Of a stretch of 31,402 nt of DNA, positions 24,022-31,402 are shown piece by piece. Both the position numbers and the translations under genes were made by a program. The notes below the pieces were generated by a model. The model saw only the letters and a list, made by a program, of their open reading frames with translations, was not told the DNA's origin and did no database searches. Origin of the DNA: an uncultured Actinomycetes bacterium (GTDB lineage: Bacteria > Actinomycetota > Aquicultoria > CAJVYJ01). Numbering within the stretch: position 1 is the first letter of the stretch; each line of letters starts with the position of its first letter. The stretch spans positions 1 to 31,402 of the forward strand of contig CAJVYJ010000001.1 in assembly GCA_913009475.1 (NCBI GenBank). The letters are read 5' to 3'.

Positions 24022-24122
24022 GGATTTTGGATTGTGAATCGCTAATTTATCGAACCTGCCTGACCAAAATTTTAACTTATCATTTTACGATTACCATTTC
24101 GCGATTCCAAACTTAAAATCCC
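24022..24122. repeat. imperfect inverted repeat in mltG-ruvX gap
   Basis: The 204-bp gap 23930-24133 has no gene. GGATTTTGGATTGTGAATCGC (left half at about 24022-24042) pairs imperfectly with the reverse complement of 24098-24122 (GGATTTT then GGAATCGCG). About 55 bp of AT-rich sequence lies between them. It resembles a degenerate dispersed repeat; no terminator-type T run is present. Confidence 0.35.
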
Positions 24123-24133
24123 CTGGAGCCACC

Positions 24134-24571
24134 TTAATTTTTACTATCGAGAAAACTTTGTAATATAATTGACGCCGCCGCGGCGTCAATTAATCCGCGC
24201 CGCTTTTTTCTTTTAACCCCGGCCCTGATAAGATCTTTTTCAGCCGTAACGGTAGTCAGCCTCTCATCCCAACGTTCTATCTTCACCGGCAACGCTGCCA
24301 GAGCTTTACTGATAAAAGCTTCTACTATTCTCGATTGCGGCCCCGGCTCACCGTTTAAAGTCAGGGGATAGCCGACAACTATGACCTCAACTTGATATTG
24401 TGCCACTAATTCAGCTATTGTTTTCGTGTCTGTTTTAAAAGAGGAATGAATAATAACTTGCAGCGGCAGAGCTACTCGACCGCTAATATCACTTACGGCT
24501 ACGCCGATTCTTTTTTGTCCGACATCTAAGGCTATAAACCTGGACTCAGCCGCTTGACTCTTTTCAGCCAA
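24134..24571 (-). CDS. ruvX: putative pre-16S rRNA nuclease / Holliday-junction resolvase-like (RuvX/YqgF)
   Basis: YqgF/RuvX family, 145 aa, RNase H-like fold. Seen: FIALDVGQKRIGVAVSD (first Asp), VIVVGYPLTLNGEPGPQS, WDERLTTVTAEKDL (second acidic residue) and DAAAASIILQSFLD (third Asp). Known roles are 16S rRNA 5' end maturation and possibly recombination. The start is TTG at 24571, 8 nt after alaS. It sits between alaS and mltG, as in many actinobacteria and firmicutes. Confidence 0.95.
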   Translation of the reverse strand: MAEKSQAAESRFIALDVGQKRIGVAVSDISGRVALPLQVIIHSSFKTDTKTIAELVAQYQVEVIVVGYPLTLNGEPGPQSRIVEAFISKALAALPVKIERWDERLTTVTAEKDLIRAGVKRKKRRGLIDAAAASIILQSFLDSKN

Positions 24572-24579
24572 AATTCCGC

Positions 24580-27228
24580 CTAGGCCCGGCTACTAGTAAA
24601 ATCTTCCACGAACTTTTTCGCGGCCGGAAAAAGTTCAGCGATACCGTCCGGATCCTTACCGCCGGCTTGAGCCAAGTCAGCTCGTCCGCCGCCGCCGCCG
24701 CCAATTATCGGCGCTATCTTTTTTAACATATCAACGGAGCTAAAACCCAATTTTATTAGAGCCGGCGTCGCCGCTATCAATAATGTGGCCTTGCCCTTAT
24801 CGGATGAGGCTAAAACAACTATAGAGCTCTTTTCGGCGCTGCGTAAGCGGTCCGCCAGGATTCTCAACTCATCCATAGTGGCGAACTCCAAAGCGTGAGT
24901 TAACAGTACAATATCACCAAGCATAATTTTATCATTGATAATATTCTCTACCTCACCTTCCATTTGCTTGGAACGTAATGAGGCAAGCGTTTTTCGCTCT
25001 TTCTCCGCCTTCTGTTTAAGATTTTCAACTGCCTGATATACTTGCCCGTCTTTAACACCCAACAACTCGGATATTTGTTTTAACTCCGTTTCGACTCGAC
25101 GATGGTCCTCTAAGAACCTCTCGCCGGTAATGGCCTCAATCCGCCTGGTATTGGCGCCAATACTGGAAACTGAGGTAATCTTTATAAATCCGACCTCACT
25201 TGTGTTTCCCAAGTGAACTCCGCCGCATAATTCTTTACTAAAATCACCGATTTCAACAACCCGAACATATTTACCGTATTTCTCCTCAAACAGCGCCGTA
25301 GCGCCAATGTCCTTAGCATAATCTAAGGTCGTTATGTAAGTTCTGACCGGATGATTTTGTAATATCTTTTCGTTAACTAAGCGTTGTATATTACCGATTT
25401 CCTTGGATGAGAGAGGTTGATGATGCGTAAAATCAAAACGGAGCCTATCCGCCCCAACAAAAGACCCGGCTTGCTTAACATGCTCGCCTAAGATAATGCG
25501 CAGCGCCCATTGGAGGAGATGGGTAGCGGTATGATTTCTGGAAATAGAGCGGCGACGGCGCTTATCGATTACGGCATTAACAGTTTGCCCCGATTCCAAA
25601 CCACCCTCAATAACTTTAACTTTATGGGCAATAAGGTCAGCCAGGGGCGCTGATGTATCCAATACTCGAGCCTTACCGGTCTCAGAGGTCATGATGCCGA
25701 CATCACCTATTTGACCGCCTTTTTCCGCGTAAAATGGGGTATGGTCAAGAAACAACTCGACTTCGTCACCCGTCTTTGCCGACAACACCAATTGGTCATC
25801 AGCGGCTATCGCCACGATTTTCGCTTCAACCTGGTCCGTCTCATATCCGGTAAAATCGCTCTTACCATACTTCTCAACAACTTTTGGATAGACATTGCCC
25901 ACGTAGATACTGGCATGCCCTTCGGCGGTAACACCTTCGGCTCTGGCCCGTTCACGCTGCTTGGACATGAGCTTATTAAATGAATTAATATCGACTTTCA
26001 ACCCTGATTCATCGGCAATTTCAATCGTCAACTCCAAGGGAAATCCATAAGTATCATACAGCTTAAAGACCGACTCGCCGGGAATTATAGATAAGTCTTT
26101 ATCTTTAGCGTCACTAATCACTTTATCGAGAATGGCTAATCCCTGTTTTAAGGTATAGTTGAATCTCTCTTCTTCCCCGACAATCATCATCCTTATCTGG
26201 TCGGCCTTGGCTCTTAATGTCGGATAGAAACCACTCATTAACTCAATGACTTTATCCACGACTTTAACCGCGAATGGTTCCTTTATTCCCAGCAATCGAC
26301 CATGTCGAACAGCTCGACGCACCAAGCGCCGCAATATATAACCACGGCCTTCATTGGCCGGCATAATGCCATCACCCGCCATAAAAGTAACCGCACGCAG
26401 GTGGTCAACGATAATTTTTAGAGAAATATCAGTTTTTTCATCCTCACCGTATTTTACGTCCGCTATACCGGCGATTATATCGATAAGAGGTTTGATGGTA
26501 TCGATCTCAAAATTTGTCTCCGCTCCCTGTAGAATAGAAGCTATACGCTCCAAGCCCATACCTGTATCAATATTTTTTTTCGGCAGCGGATGTAATTCGC
26601 CTTTTTCATCACGGTTATACTGCATAAAAACTAAATTCCATACCTCCAAGTAGCGGTCACAGTCGCAACCAACTCCACAATCAGGGCGTTCGCAACCGCG
26701 TTCGGGCCCCAAATCATACAAAATTTCCGAACAAGGCCCGCAAGGACCGGTCGGACCAGCGGACCAAAAATTGTCCTTTTCCCCTAATCTAACTATCCTA
26801 TCCATGGATACACCGATGTCATCATGCCAAATCTTTATAGCTTCCTCATCTGTTTCAAATACAGTCACCCAAAGTTTACGACTATCCAAGCCCAATTCTT
26901 TTGTCAAAAATTCCCAGGCCCATCGGCAGGCTTCTTCTTTATAATAATCGCCGAAAGAAAAATTGCCGAACATTTCAAAAAAGGTCAAATGACGAGCGGT
27001 GCGACCGACTTGCTCGATATCCGTAGTCCGCACACATCTTTGCACGCTGGCGGCGCGACTGTAGTCAACCGCGATTTTACCTAAGAAAATCGGCTTAAAT
27101 TGGACCATGCCGGCGGCAGTTAATAGTAAGGTCGGGTCAGACGGCACCAAAGAAGAGCCGGCTACAATCTTATGGTCACGTTGACGAAAATAATCTAAAA
27201 ATTTATTACGTAAAATATCGCTTTTCAT
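24580..27228 (-). CDS. alaS: alanyl-tRNA synthetase
   Basis: Full-length AlaS (882 aa). The class II catalytic domain has FLDYFRQRDHKIVAGSSLVPSD-type motif 1, motif 2 RHLTFFEMFGNFSFGDYYK and motif 3 MGLERIA. A Cys-rich insert (CERPDCGVGCDCDRYLEVWN, residues 179-198) is usual in this branch. The editing domain has the zinc set H566, H570 (HTATH), C668 and H672 (CGGVH). The C-terminal C-Ala domain ends with GGGGGGRADLAQAGG. ATG at 27228 with GGAG upstream. No T-box leader fits in the 34-bp gap upstream. Confidence 0.98.
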   Translation of the reverse strand: MKSDILRNKFLDYFRQRDHKIVAGSSLVPSDPTLLLTAAGMVQFKPIFLGKIAVDYSRAASVQRCVRTTDIEQVGRTARHLTFFEMFGNFSFGDYYKEEACRWAWEFLTKELGLDSRKLWVTVFETDEEAIKIWHDDIGVSMDRIVRLGEKDNFWSAGPTGPCGPCSEILYDLGPERGCERPDCGVGCDCDRYLEVWNLVFMQYNRDEKGELHPLPKKNIDTGMGLERIASILQGAETNFEIDTIKPLIDIIAGIADVKYGEDEKTDISLKIIVDHLRAVTFMAGDGIMPANEGRGYILRRLVRRAVRHGRLLGIKEPFAVKVVDKVIELMSGFYPTLRAKADQIRMMIVGEEERFNYTLKQGLAILDKVISDAKDKDLSIIPGESVFKLYDTYGFPLELTIEIADESGLKVDINSFNKLMSKQRERARAEGVTAEGHASIYVGNVYPKVVEKYGKSDFTGYETDQVEAKIVAIAADDQLVLSAKTGDEVELFLDHTPFYAEKGGQIGDVGIMTSETGKARVLDTSAPLADLIAHKVKVIEGGLESGQTVNAVIDKRRRRSISRNHTATHLLQWALRIILGEHVKQAGSFVGADRLRFDFTHHQPLSSKEIGNIQRLVNEKILQNHPVRTYITTLDYAKDIGATALFEEKYGKYVRVVEIGDFSKELCGGVHLGNTSEVGFIKITSVSSIGANTRRIEAITGERFLEDHRRVETELKQISELLGVKDGQVYQAVENLKQKAEKERKTLASLRSKQMEGEVENIINDKIMLGDIVLLTHALEFATMDELRILADRLRSAEKSSIVVLASSDKGKATLLIAATPALIKLGFSSVDMLKKIAPIIGGGGGGRADLAQAGGKDPDGIAELFPAAKKFVEDFTSSRA

Positions 27229-27262
27229 TCAAGCTCCGTTCAAAGTTGTTTGTCAGCAGGTC

Positions 27263-28324
27263 TTAAGCTAACTCTGATTCTTCGTAAAAATAATACATTA
27301 CCAAAGCCTTGACAACCGCCGCTACCGGAATAGCCAACAAGAGGCCGACGAATCCCATTAAAACCGCCCCGGCTAAAAGAGAGAAAATAATCCAGGCGGG
27401 ATGCAGATCGATGGTATGGTGCAAAATATTGGGTGAAATGATCAAACCGTCCAACTGTTGGATGATAACCATACCCACAACCACCCAAAGCGCGAGCATC
27501 GGCGATTGGAGCAGAGCAATACCAACGGCGACGGCGCCGCCGACTAAAGGGCCGAAATAAGGGATTATATTTAAAACTCCCGCCAATAAACCTAACAAAA
27601 ACGCGAACTTAACCCCGATTATCCAAAGATATAATCCGATAGTTGTCCCGACCACCAGTGAAACTAAAGCTTGGCCGCGAAGAAAACCGCCGACAATATT
27701 ATTGATCTTTCGCGCCACCACCAAAACCTCTTCGCGATGACGCCGCGGGAATAAATTTAGAAAAGTCTCGCGGACAGCGTTGATATCCTTTAATAAATAG
27801 AAGGCAATGATCGGAGCAAGAACCAAGTTAAATAAACCGCCGAATATCCCGGTAGTAGTTTCCGGCAAAGAGCTAATTATAAATAAACCGTATTTTTGTG
27901 ACCTGACCGTCAACTCATGTAAGACTTTATCCGAACCCCGAGGCAAGGTTAGACTATGATAACGATTTTGTAACAAGCTAAAAATATGATTCGTTCGCTG
28001 ATAATACTGGGGCAAGTGCGAAACAATACTGCTTACCTGAGCTATGACAACCGGTAATAAATAAAAGATGAGTAAGGCAAAAATTAAGATAAAAATTATG
28101 TAAGTTATTATGACGGCAAGCAGATGAGGCATTTTCAATTTAACAAAAAAATTCACGATCGGCCTCAGTAAATAAACAATTATAAAAGCGTAAATGAACG
28201 GCGGCAGGACCGGCCTTAAGATATCGGCCACATGTAAAAAGACATATATTAAAATAACGATGCCAATCAGTGACCATGATACTATGGCTATACGTTTATA
28301 TTTGTCGGTTGACTCATCTGACAC
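27263..28324 (-). CDS. AI-2E family transporter (PerM-type)
   Basis: A 353-aa polytopic membrane protein with about eight helices. The family hallmark LAGVLNIIPYFGPLVGGAVAV is seen at about 240-265. GGFLRGQALVSLVVGTTIGL precedes it, and the C-terminal LHPAWIIFSLLAGAVLMGFVGLLLAIP is also typical. Family members include permeases for autoinducer-2 and ion exporters; the substrate here is unknown. The start is GTG at 28324 with GAAGGAG 6 nt upstream. It lies 34 bp upstream of alaS, with which it is probably cotranscribed. Confidence 0.93.
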   Translation of the reverse strand: MSDESTDKYKRIAIVSWSLIGIVILIYVFLHVADILRPVLPPFIYAFIIVYLLRPIVNFFVKLKMPHLLAVIITYIIFILIFALLIFYLLPVVIAQVSSIVSHLPQYYQRTNHIFSLLQNRYHSLTLPRGSDKVLHELTVRSQKYGLFIISSLPETTTGIFGGLFNLVLAPIIAFYLLKDINAVRETFLNLFPRRHREEVLVVARKINNIVGGFLRGQALVSLVVGTTIGLYLWIIGVKFAFLLGLLAGVLNIIPYFGPLVGGAVAVGIALLQSPMLALWVVVGMVIIQQLDGLIISPNILHHTIDLHPAWIIFSLLAGAVLMGFVGLLLAIPVAAVVKALVMYYFYEESELA

Positions 28325-28384
28325 AGCAAACTCCTTCGTCTTACATCATTATAGCTTAAGAGAGGAGCCTGTTTAAGTATTTTA

Positions 28385-29164
28385 TTATTCGGCTTTTAAC
28401 ATTTTTTGGCGTAAGATCTGCAGTGTCCTTCGGAGCAGACGAGAGACATGCATTTGGGAGATATCTAGCTCACTGGCAATCTCGGTCTGGGTCAACCCTT
28501 TAAAAAAGCGTAGATATAAAATTTTCTGTTCTTGATGAGTCAGCTCGGTTAAAGCAGCAGCTAAACTAGCTCTATCCTCAAAATTTGCCAATTGCTTATC
28601 ATTCTCACCCAGATAATCCATTAGTGAAAAACTTTCGCCGGAAGCGGAGGATATGTCGCCGTCAAGAGAGACGAAATTGTATGCTTCCGTAGTTTCCAAG
28701 GCCTCGATTACTTGTTCGTCGGAAACATGCAATCGCTCGGCTATCTCGCTTATCCTAGGTGAGCGCCTCAACTCTTGAGTTAGGCTGCCAACCAATTTAT
28801 TTATCTGTAAGTTTAGTTCTTGGAGCCGGCGCGGAACACGAATAGCCCAGCCTTTGTCCCGAAAATATCTTTTTAGCTCACCGACAATCGTTGGCGTGGC
28901 GTAAGTTGTAAATTCAACCGCCCTGCCTACGTCAAAACGATCCACCGCTTTTATTAAACCGATAGTACCGACTTGAACTAAATCCTCTAGAGGCTCACCC
29001 CGGCTTTTAAATCTGCGTGCCAGATATTCGACCAAATTGAGGTACATTTCTACCAGCTCATCACGAATTTCCGGATCGTGATTCTGCTGATATCGTTTAA
29101 ACAACTCGTAGGTTCTTTCGCGATCCCAAACTAAAGTTCGCTTATGAGCTCTTTGCACAGACAA
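28385..29164 (-). CDS. SigB/SigF-family RNA polymerase sigma factor
   Basis: A group 3 sigma-70 factor (about 259 aa). Region 2 is NLVEYLARRFKSRGEPLEDL and VGTIGLIKAVDRFD, then EFTTYATPTIVGELKRYFRD. Region 3 is WAIRVPRRLQELNLQINKLV. Region 4 ends LTQTEIASELDISQMHVSRL. This is the SigB/SigF/SigG pattern, used in stress, sporulation or motility programmes. The frame is open to 29179, but GGAGG lies inside those codons, so TTG at 29164, 8 nt after that motif, is the better start. An RsbW-like gene lies 164 bp upstream. No target promoters were seen. Confidence 0.93.
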   Translation of the reverse strand: MSVQRAHKRTLVWDRERTYELFKRYQQNHDPEIRDELVEMYLNLVEYLARRFKSRGEPLEDLVQVGTIGLIKAVDRFDVGRAVEFTTYATPTIVGELKRYFRDKGWAIRVPRRLQELNLQINKLVGSLTQELRRSPRISEIAERLHVSDEQVIEALETTEAYNFVSLDGDISSASGESFSLMDYLGENDKQLANFEDRASLAAALTELTHQEQKILYLRFFKGLTQTEIASELDISQMHVSRLLRRTLQILRQKMLKAE

Positions 29165-29172
29165 ATACCTAT

Positions 29173-29177
29173 CCTCC
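29173..29177 (-). promoter_or_regulatory. RBS deciding the sigma factor start
   Basis: GGAGG on the minus strand, 8 nt upstream of TTG at 29164. It falls inside codons 2-3 of the longer open frame, so the longer start at 29179 is unlikely. Confidence 0.75.
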
Positions 29178-29328
29178 AAAACTAATGTAAAACAAACTTT
29201 TCAACAGTACTGAAAATAATTAGATGACCTCCAGGGAGCTGATAATTGTGAATCAATATTACTTATCTACCCACATTTATAAATATCTACTCCACTTAGA
29301 TGTTTTTTAATAATATTGATGTCAGAAA

Positions 29329-29715
29329 TTAAACGCGCTTTTTTAAAAGTCTTAAGTCAACACCTTTGTCTCTTTTAATAAATTTAAATTCATCTACCAA
29401 GGCTTCAATAATAAAAAATCCATAGTTTTGATGCTTACGATATTTATCTTCCATATCATCCACAGACATTTTGGTATCCTCAAAAACTATTTCCAAGTGT
29501 TTATCCGTTATCTTAAAAGAGACTTTTGCTTCTGCGCCGCCGCAGTAGTTTATCAACATTAAAAAAACTTCTTCCACGGCCATCTTTAAATCATCTATCA
29601 TCTCAATGGAAAAATTCATCCGGCCGGCCACACCGGCCACCAGCAAACGCAAGAGATGAGCGTATTCTTTATCAATAGGTAACTCAATATAAATATCGTC
29701 TGCGCCTTTAGACAA
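29329..29715 (-). CDS. RsbW-like anti-sigma protein with degenerate ATP site
   Basis: A 128-aa HATPase_c_2 (RsbW/SpoIIAB-like) protein. The fold pattern is present: ELPIDKEYAHLLRLLVAGVA, DDLKMAVEEVFLMLINYCGG, LEIVFEDTK and GFFIIEALVDEFKF. In the N box the Glu is kept (E49) but the usual Asn is Met (M53). The G1 box DxG is replaced by EDTK, and G2 GxG is NYG. It may bind a sigma factor without being a normal kinase. TTG start at 29715 with AAGGAG 5 nt upstream. The sigma gene lies 164 bp downstream. No RsbV/SpoIIAA antagonist gene is adjacent. Confidence 0.75.
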   Translation of the reverse strand: MSKGADDIYIELPIDKEYAHLLRLLVAGVAGRMNFSIEMIDDLKMAVEEVFLMLINYCGGAEAKVSFKITDKHLEIVFEDTKMSVDDMEDKYRKHQNYGFFIIEALVDEFKFIKRDKGVDLRLLKKRV

Positions 29716-29739
29716 TTTAACTCCTTTTAACCCTAATAC

Positions 29740-30009
29740 TTATATAATATAGTTAGGTGATTCCTCGTCTGTTTCCAGTTTGATAAAATTATTGGTTTTA
29801 TTAATCTTATTTTCACTCCGACCGGCAGCCTCAATTCCCGCCTCAATTGCTGTTCTAAGCCGTTCTTTAAGATTAGAAAAGTTATTATATAACTCCGGAT
29901 GCAAATTTTCCATTAAGGTTAATACCCTTTTTCTGACATTGGGAATCAAAATGAGCCCAAGGCCCATCCCGATTACAAAATAAATACCGCCTCGTTTGCG
30001 AACACTCAT
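29740..30009 (-). CDS. YtxH-like small membrane protein
   Basis: An 89-aa protein with a Gly-rich hydrophobic helix near the N terminus (GIYFVIGMGLGLILIPNVRKR). The rest is charged and amphipathic (NLKERLRTAIEAGIEAAGRS). This matches the general form of YtxH/general-stress-type small membrane proteins; no specific function is assignable. It overlaps the DUF948 gene by 4 nt (ATGA) and lies 24 bp upstream of the RsbW-like gene, so it may belong to a stress or envelope operon. Confidence 0.65.
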   Translation of the reverse strand: MSVRKRGGIYFVIGMGLGLILIPNVRKRVLTLMENLHPELYNNFSNLKERLRTAIEAGIEAAGRSENKINKTNNFIKLETDEESPNYII

Positions 30010-30371
30010 CGTTTTTTCCTCCTACCTATCAATTTAGCGGCTGCTACCCGTAATCCTGTCGCCAGCCCCGATAACTTAAGCGCCGGGGAAGCTACTATTT
30101 TTTTAGCGACGTCCGTAGTGTTTTGTACCCGCTCGCTAACTTCATGAATAGAATTGACGATACCATTTACCCGTGAAAGTTCAGAATTAACCTCATCCAA
30201 AGTTATCCGCGCCTTCGACAGAAGCGGCGTCAACTCTGTATTAACTTTTTTCACCAACTCATCAATGCTAATCAGAGTTTTTTTTAACTGAACCAGCACT
30301 ATTATTATAAACCCAACTAAAAGTACGATAGCGAAAACAAATATAGTTTGTATGGATAAGTACCAACTCAT
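30006..30371 (-). CDS. DUF948 family membrane protein
   Basis: A 121-aa protein: an N-terminal TM helix (about residues 8-29, FVFAIVLLVGFIIIVLVQLK), then a long amphipathic helix (LISIDELVKKVNTELTPLL, VNSIHEVSERVQN) typical of DUF948, ending with a basic tail (GRRKKR). Function unknown. ATG at 30371 with GGAGAG upstream. DUF948 next to a YtxH-like gene is a common Gram-positive pair. Confidence 0.85.
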   Translation of the reverse strand: MSWYLSIQTIFVFAIVLLVGFIIIVLVQLKKTLISIDELVKKVNTELTPLLSKARITLDEVNSELSRVNGIVNSIHEVSERVQNTTDVAKKIVASPALKLSGLATGLRVAAAKLIGRRKKR

Positions 30372-30479
30372 AGTTTCTCTCCAGCCGCGAACATTATTAC
30401 CAATAATTAATATTTTTCAGTTTTAATTAATTTTATTAATTATAGAACAAAAATAAAAGAGTAGATAGATGAGTTAAAT

Positions 30480-30914
30480 TTATTCCTTTGTGAAAGCCTT
30501 AGGTTTAGCTTTAGCTTTAGCTTTTGACGATTTAGCCGGCGCCTTTTTACCAGTTTTCTTATAGTAATCATCAACCGCCAAATGCAAAGCATCAGCTGCA
30601 AGATTTGAACAATGCATCTTTTGCGGAGGTAAACCGTCCAGTGCTTTAGCTACAGCCTGATTAGATATCTCCAGCGCTCTTTCAAGTGTTTGGCCTTTAA
30701 CCAATTCGGTAACCATGCTACTGGTAGCCACAGCGGCTCCACAGCCGAATGTTTTGAATTTAACATCACTGATGCGATCATTCTCCACTTTGATAGTTAA
30801 TTTCATAACATCGCCGCAGACCGGATTGCCTACCTGCCCGACACCGTCAGGATTTTCAACTTCACCCACATTGCGCGGGTTAGAAAAATGATCCATTACT
30901 TTTTCACTATACAT
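30480..30914 (-). CDS. nifU: Fe-S cluster scaffold protein NifU/IscU
   Basis: An IscU/NifU N-terminal-domain scaffold (144 aa) on which Fe-S clusters are built with sulfur from the neighbouring desulfurase. The three ligand cysteines are present: C33 (NPVCGD), C58 (FGCGAA) and C102 (KMHCSNLA), with D35 (the acidic residue after C33). The core is followed by a basic Lys/Ala tail (APAKSSKAKAKAKPKAFTKE) encoded partly by three TTTAGC repeats (30504-30521). ATG at 30914 with GGAGG. It lies 31 bp downstream of nifS. Confidence 0.95.
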   Translation of the reverse strand: MYSEKVMDHFSNPRNVGEVENPDGVGQVGNPVCGDVMKLTIKVENDRISDVKFKTFGCGAAVATSSMVTELVKGQTLERALEISNQAVAKALDGLPPQKMHCSNLAADALHLAVDDYYKKTGKKAPAKSSKAKAKAKPKAFTKE

Positions 30915-30945
30915 TTTTTAACCTCCATTTCTTAAATTATTATTA

Positions 30946-31289
30946 TCAGCTTTGATGAGCCTGATTATGTTCTCCCGCATTCATTAAATATTCCGCCTCG
31001 CGGTCGGCGCTAAACGGCGACATCTGCCGCAACCTAGCTACAATCGGCGGCAATTGCTCCAAGAAGTAATCCACCTCATCAACGGTTGTAGACCTTCCTA
31101 AAGTAATACGCAGCGACCCGTGCGCCTCAGCCGGAGCTATGCCGATACCTAAAAGTGCATGCGATGGCTCTAAGCTGTGTGACGAACATGCCGAACCGCT
31201 GGAAGCAGCAATTCCCACCATATCCAGCTGCAGCACCAATGATTCGCAGTCAATGTAGTTAAAGATAAAACAAGCGTGTCCAGGGAAAC
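30946..31289 (-). CDS. cysteine desulfurase NifS/IscS type, 3' part (truncated by contig end)
   Basis: The C-terminal ~114 residues of a PLP-dependent cysteine desulfurase; the N-terminal part is cut by adapter at about 31290. The frame stays open without a stop up to the adapter, reading FPGHACFIFNYIDCESLV, then the active-site loop AASSGSACSS with the catalytic Cys, and LEPSHALLGIGIAPAEAHGS and LRITLGRST. This matches NifS/IscS. A short internal TTG at 31239 is not the real start. It is followed directly by nifU. Confidence 0.95.
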
Positions 31290-31402
31290 AGATCGGAAGA
31301 GAGTCGGGTAGGGAAAGAGTGTAGAGCGCGGTGGTCGCCGGAGCATGAAAAAAAAAAAAATAAAAAAAAGAAAAAGAAAAAGAAGAAAAAAAGCAAGCGA
31401 GG
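31290..31402. other. degraded Illumina P5 adapter and poly-purine tail (artifact)
   Basis: AGATCGGAAGAG starts at 31290, followed by a mutated version of the P5 read-through (GTAGGGAAAGAGTGTAG, then CGGTGGTCGCCG) and a noisy A/G-rich tail. The base errors are what low-quality cycles past the insert end produce. Not genomic. Confidence 0.95.

Noticed and set aside
27229..27262. T-box or other riboswitch before alaS.
   Set aside because: Only 34 bp separate alaS from the upstream gene, too short for a leader RNA.
28385..29179. Longer sigma factor start at 29179.
   Set aside because: The GGAGG ribosome-binding site lies within its first codons; TTG at 29164 is properly spaced.
1..31402. CRISPR arrays, tRNA or rRNA genes.
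   Set aside because: No regularly spaced direct repeats with unique spacers, and no tRNA or rRNA sequence recognised on either strand. The periodic repeats at 19775-20809 are in frame and coding.

Overview
All supported genes in this window lie on the minus strand, so it is best read from right to left. Gene content and order suggest a Gram-positive-like (monoderm) actinobacterial lineage, probably a deep-branching, uncultured one related to Coriobacteriia, OPB41 or Aquicultor. The reasons are an aroE-T4P-aroC arrangement downstream of alaS-ruvX-mltG, DUF948 and YtxH-type proteins, a SigB/SigF-type sigma factor with an RsbW-like protein, and PATAN plus Ras-like proteins beside PilB. GC looks moderate by eye (not counted). 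TTG start codons are frequent. The placement is inference.

The window is a linear contig with untrimmed Illumina adapter at both ends. Bases 1-122 are P7/index adapter preceded by a homopolymer and noise. Bases from about 31290 to the end are a degraded P5 adapter followed by poly-purine noise. Genomic sequence therefore runs only from about 123 to 31289.

Right part (31289 to 17704), housekeeping: the 3' part of a NifS-type cysteine desulfurase and its NifU/IscU scaffold; a DUF948 protein and a YtxH-like protein; a degenerate RsbW-like anti-sigma protein and a SigB/F-family sigma factor; an AI-2E-family permease; alaS, ruvX (yqgF) and mltG; a large secreted subtilase with FG-GAP/VCBS repeats; a U32 peptidase-family protein; a YqeG-type HAD phosphatase; and an acylphosphatase.

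Left part (17633 to 143), a type IV pilus locus framed by two shikimate genes, aroE and aroC: aroE, pilB2, a PATAN (DUF4388) protein, a Ras-like pseudo-GTPase, pilB1, pilT, pilC; then a 0.65 kb repeat-rich gap; then the major pilin with a strong terminator, an O-antigen-ligase/TPR membrane protein, a TPR protein and pilD; then pilM, pilN, pilO and a PilP-like protein; then aroC. Extension (PilB1 and/or PilB2), retraction (PilT), platform (PilC), pilin processing (PilD) and the inner-membrane alignment proteins (PilMNO) are all present. No secretin was seen.

The most interesting points are: (i) a perfect 28-bp inverted repeat that brackets the pilin-ligase-TPR-pilD cassette; (ii) a cluster of dRS3-like palindromes just upstream of the pilin; (iii) a PATAN/pseudo-GTPase pair lying between two diverged PilB ATPases, a possible motor-control module; (iv) an RsbW-like protein lacking key ATP-binding residues; and (v) a subtilase with a domain inserted between its catalytic Asp and His plus a 177-bp-period repeat tail.
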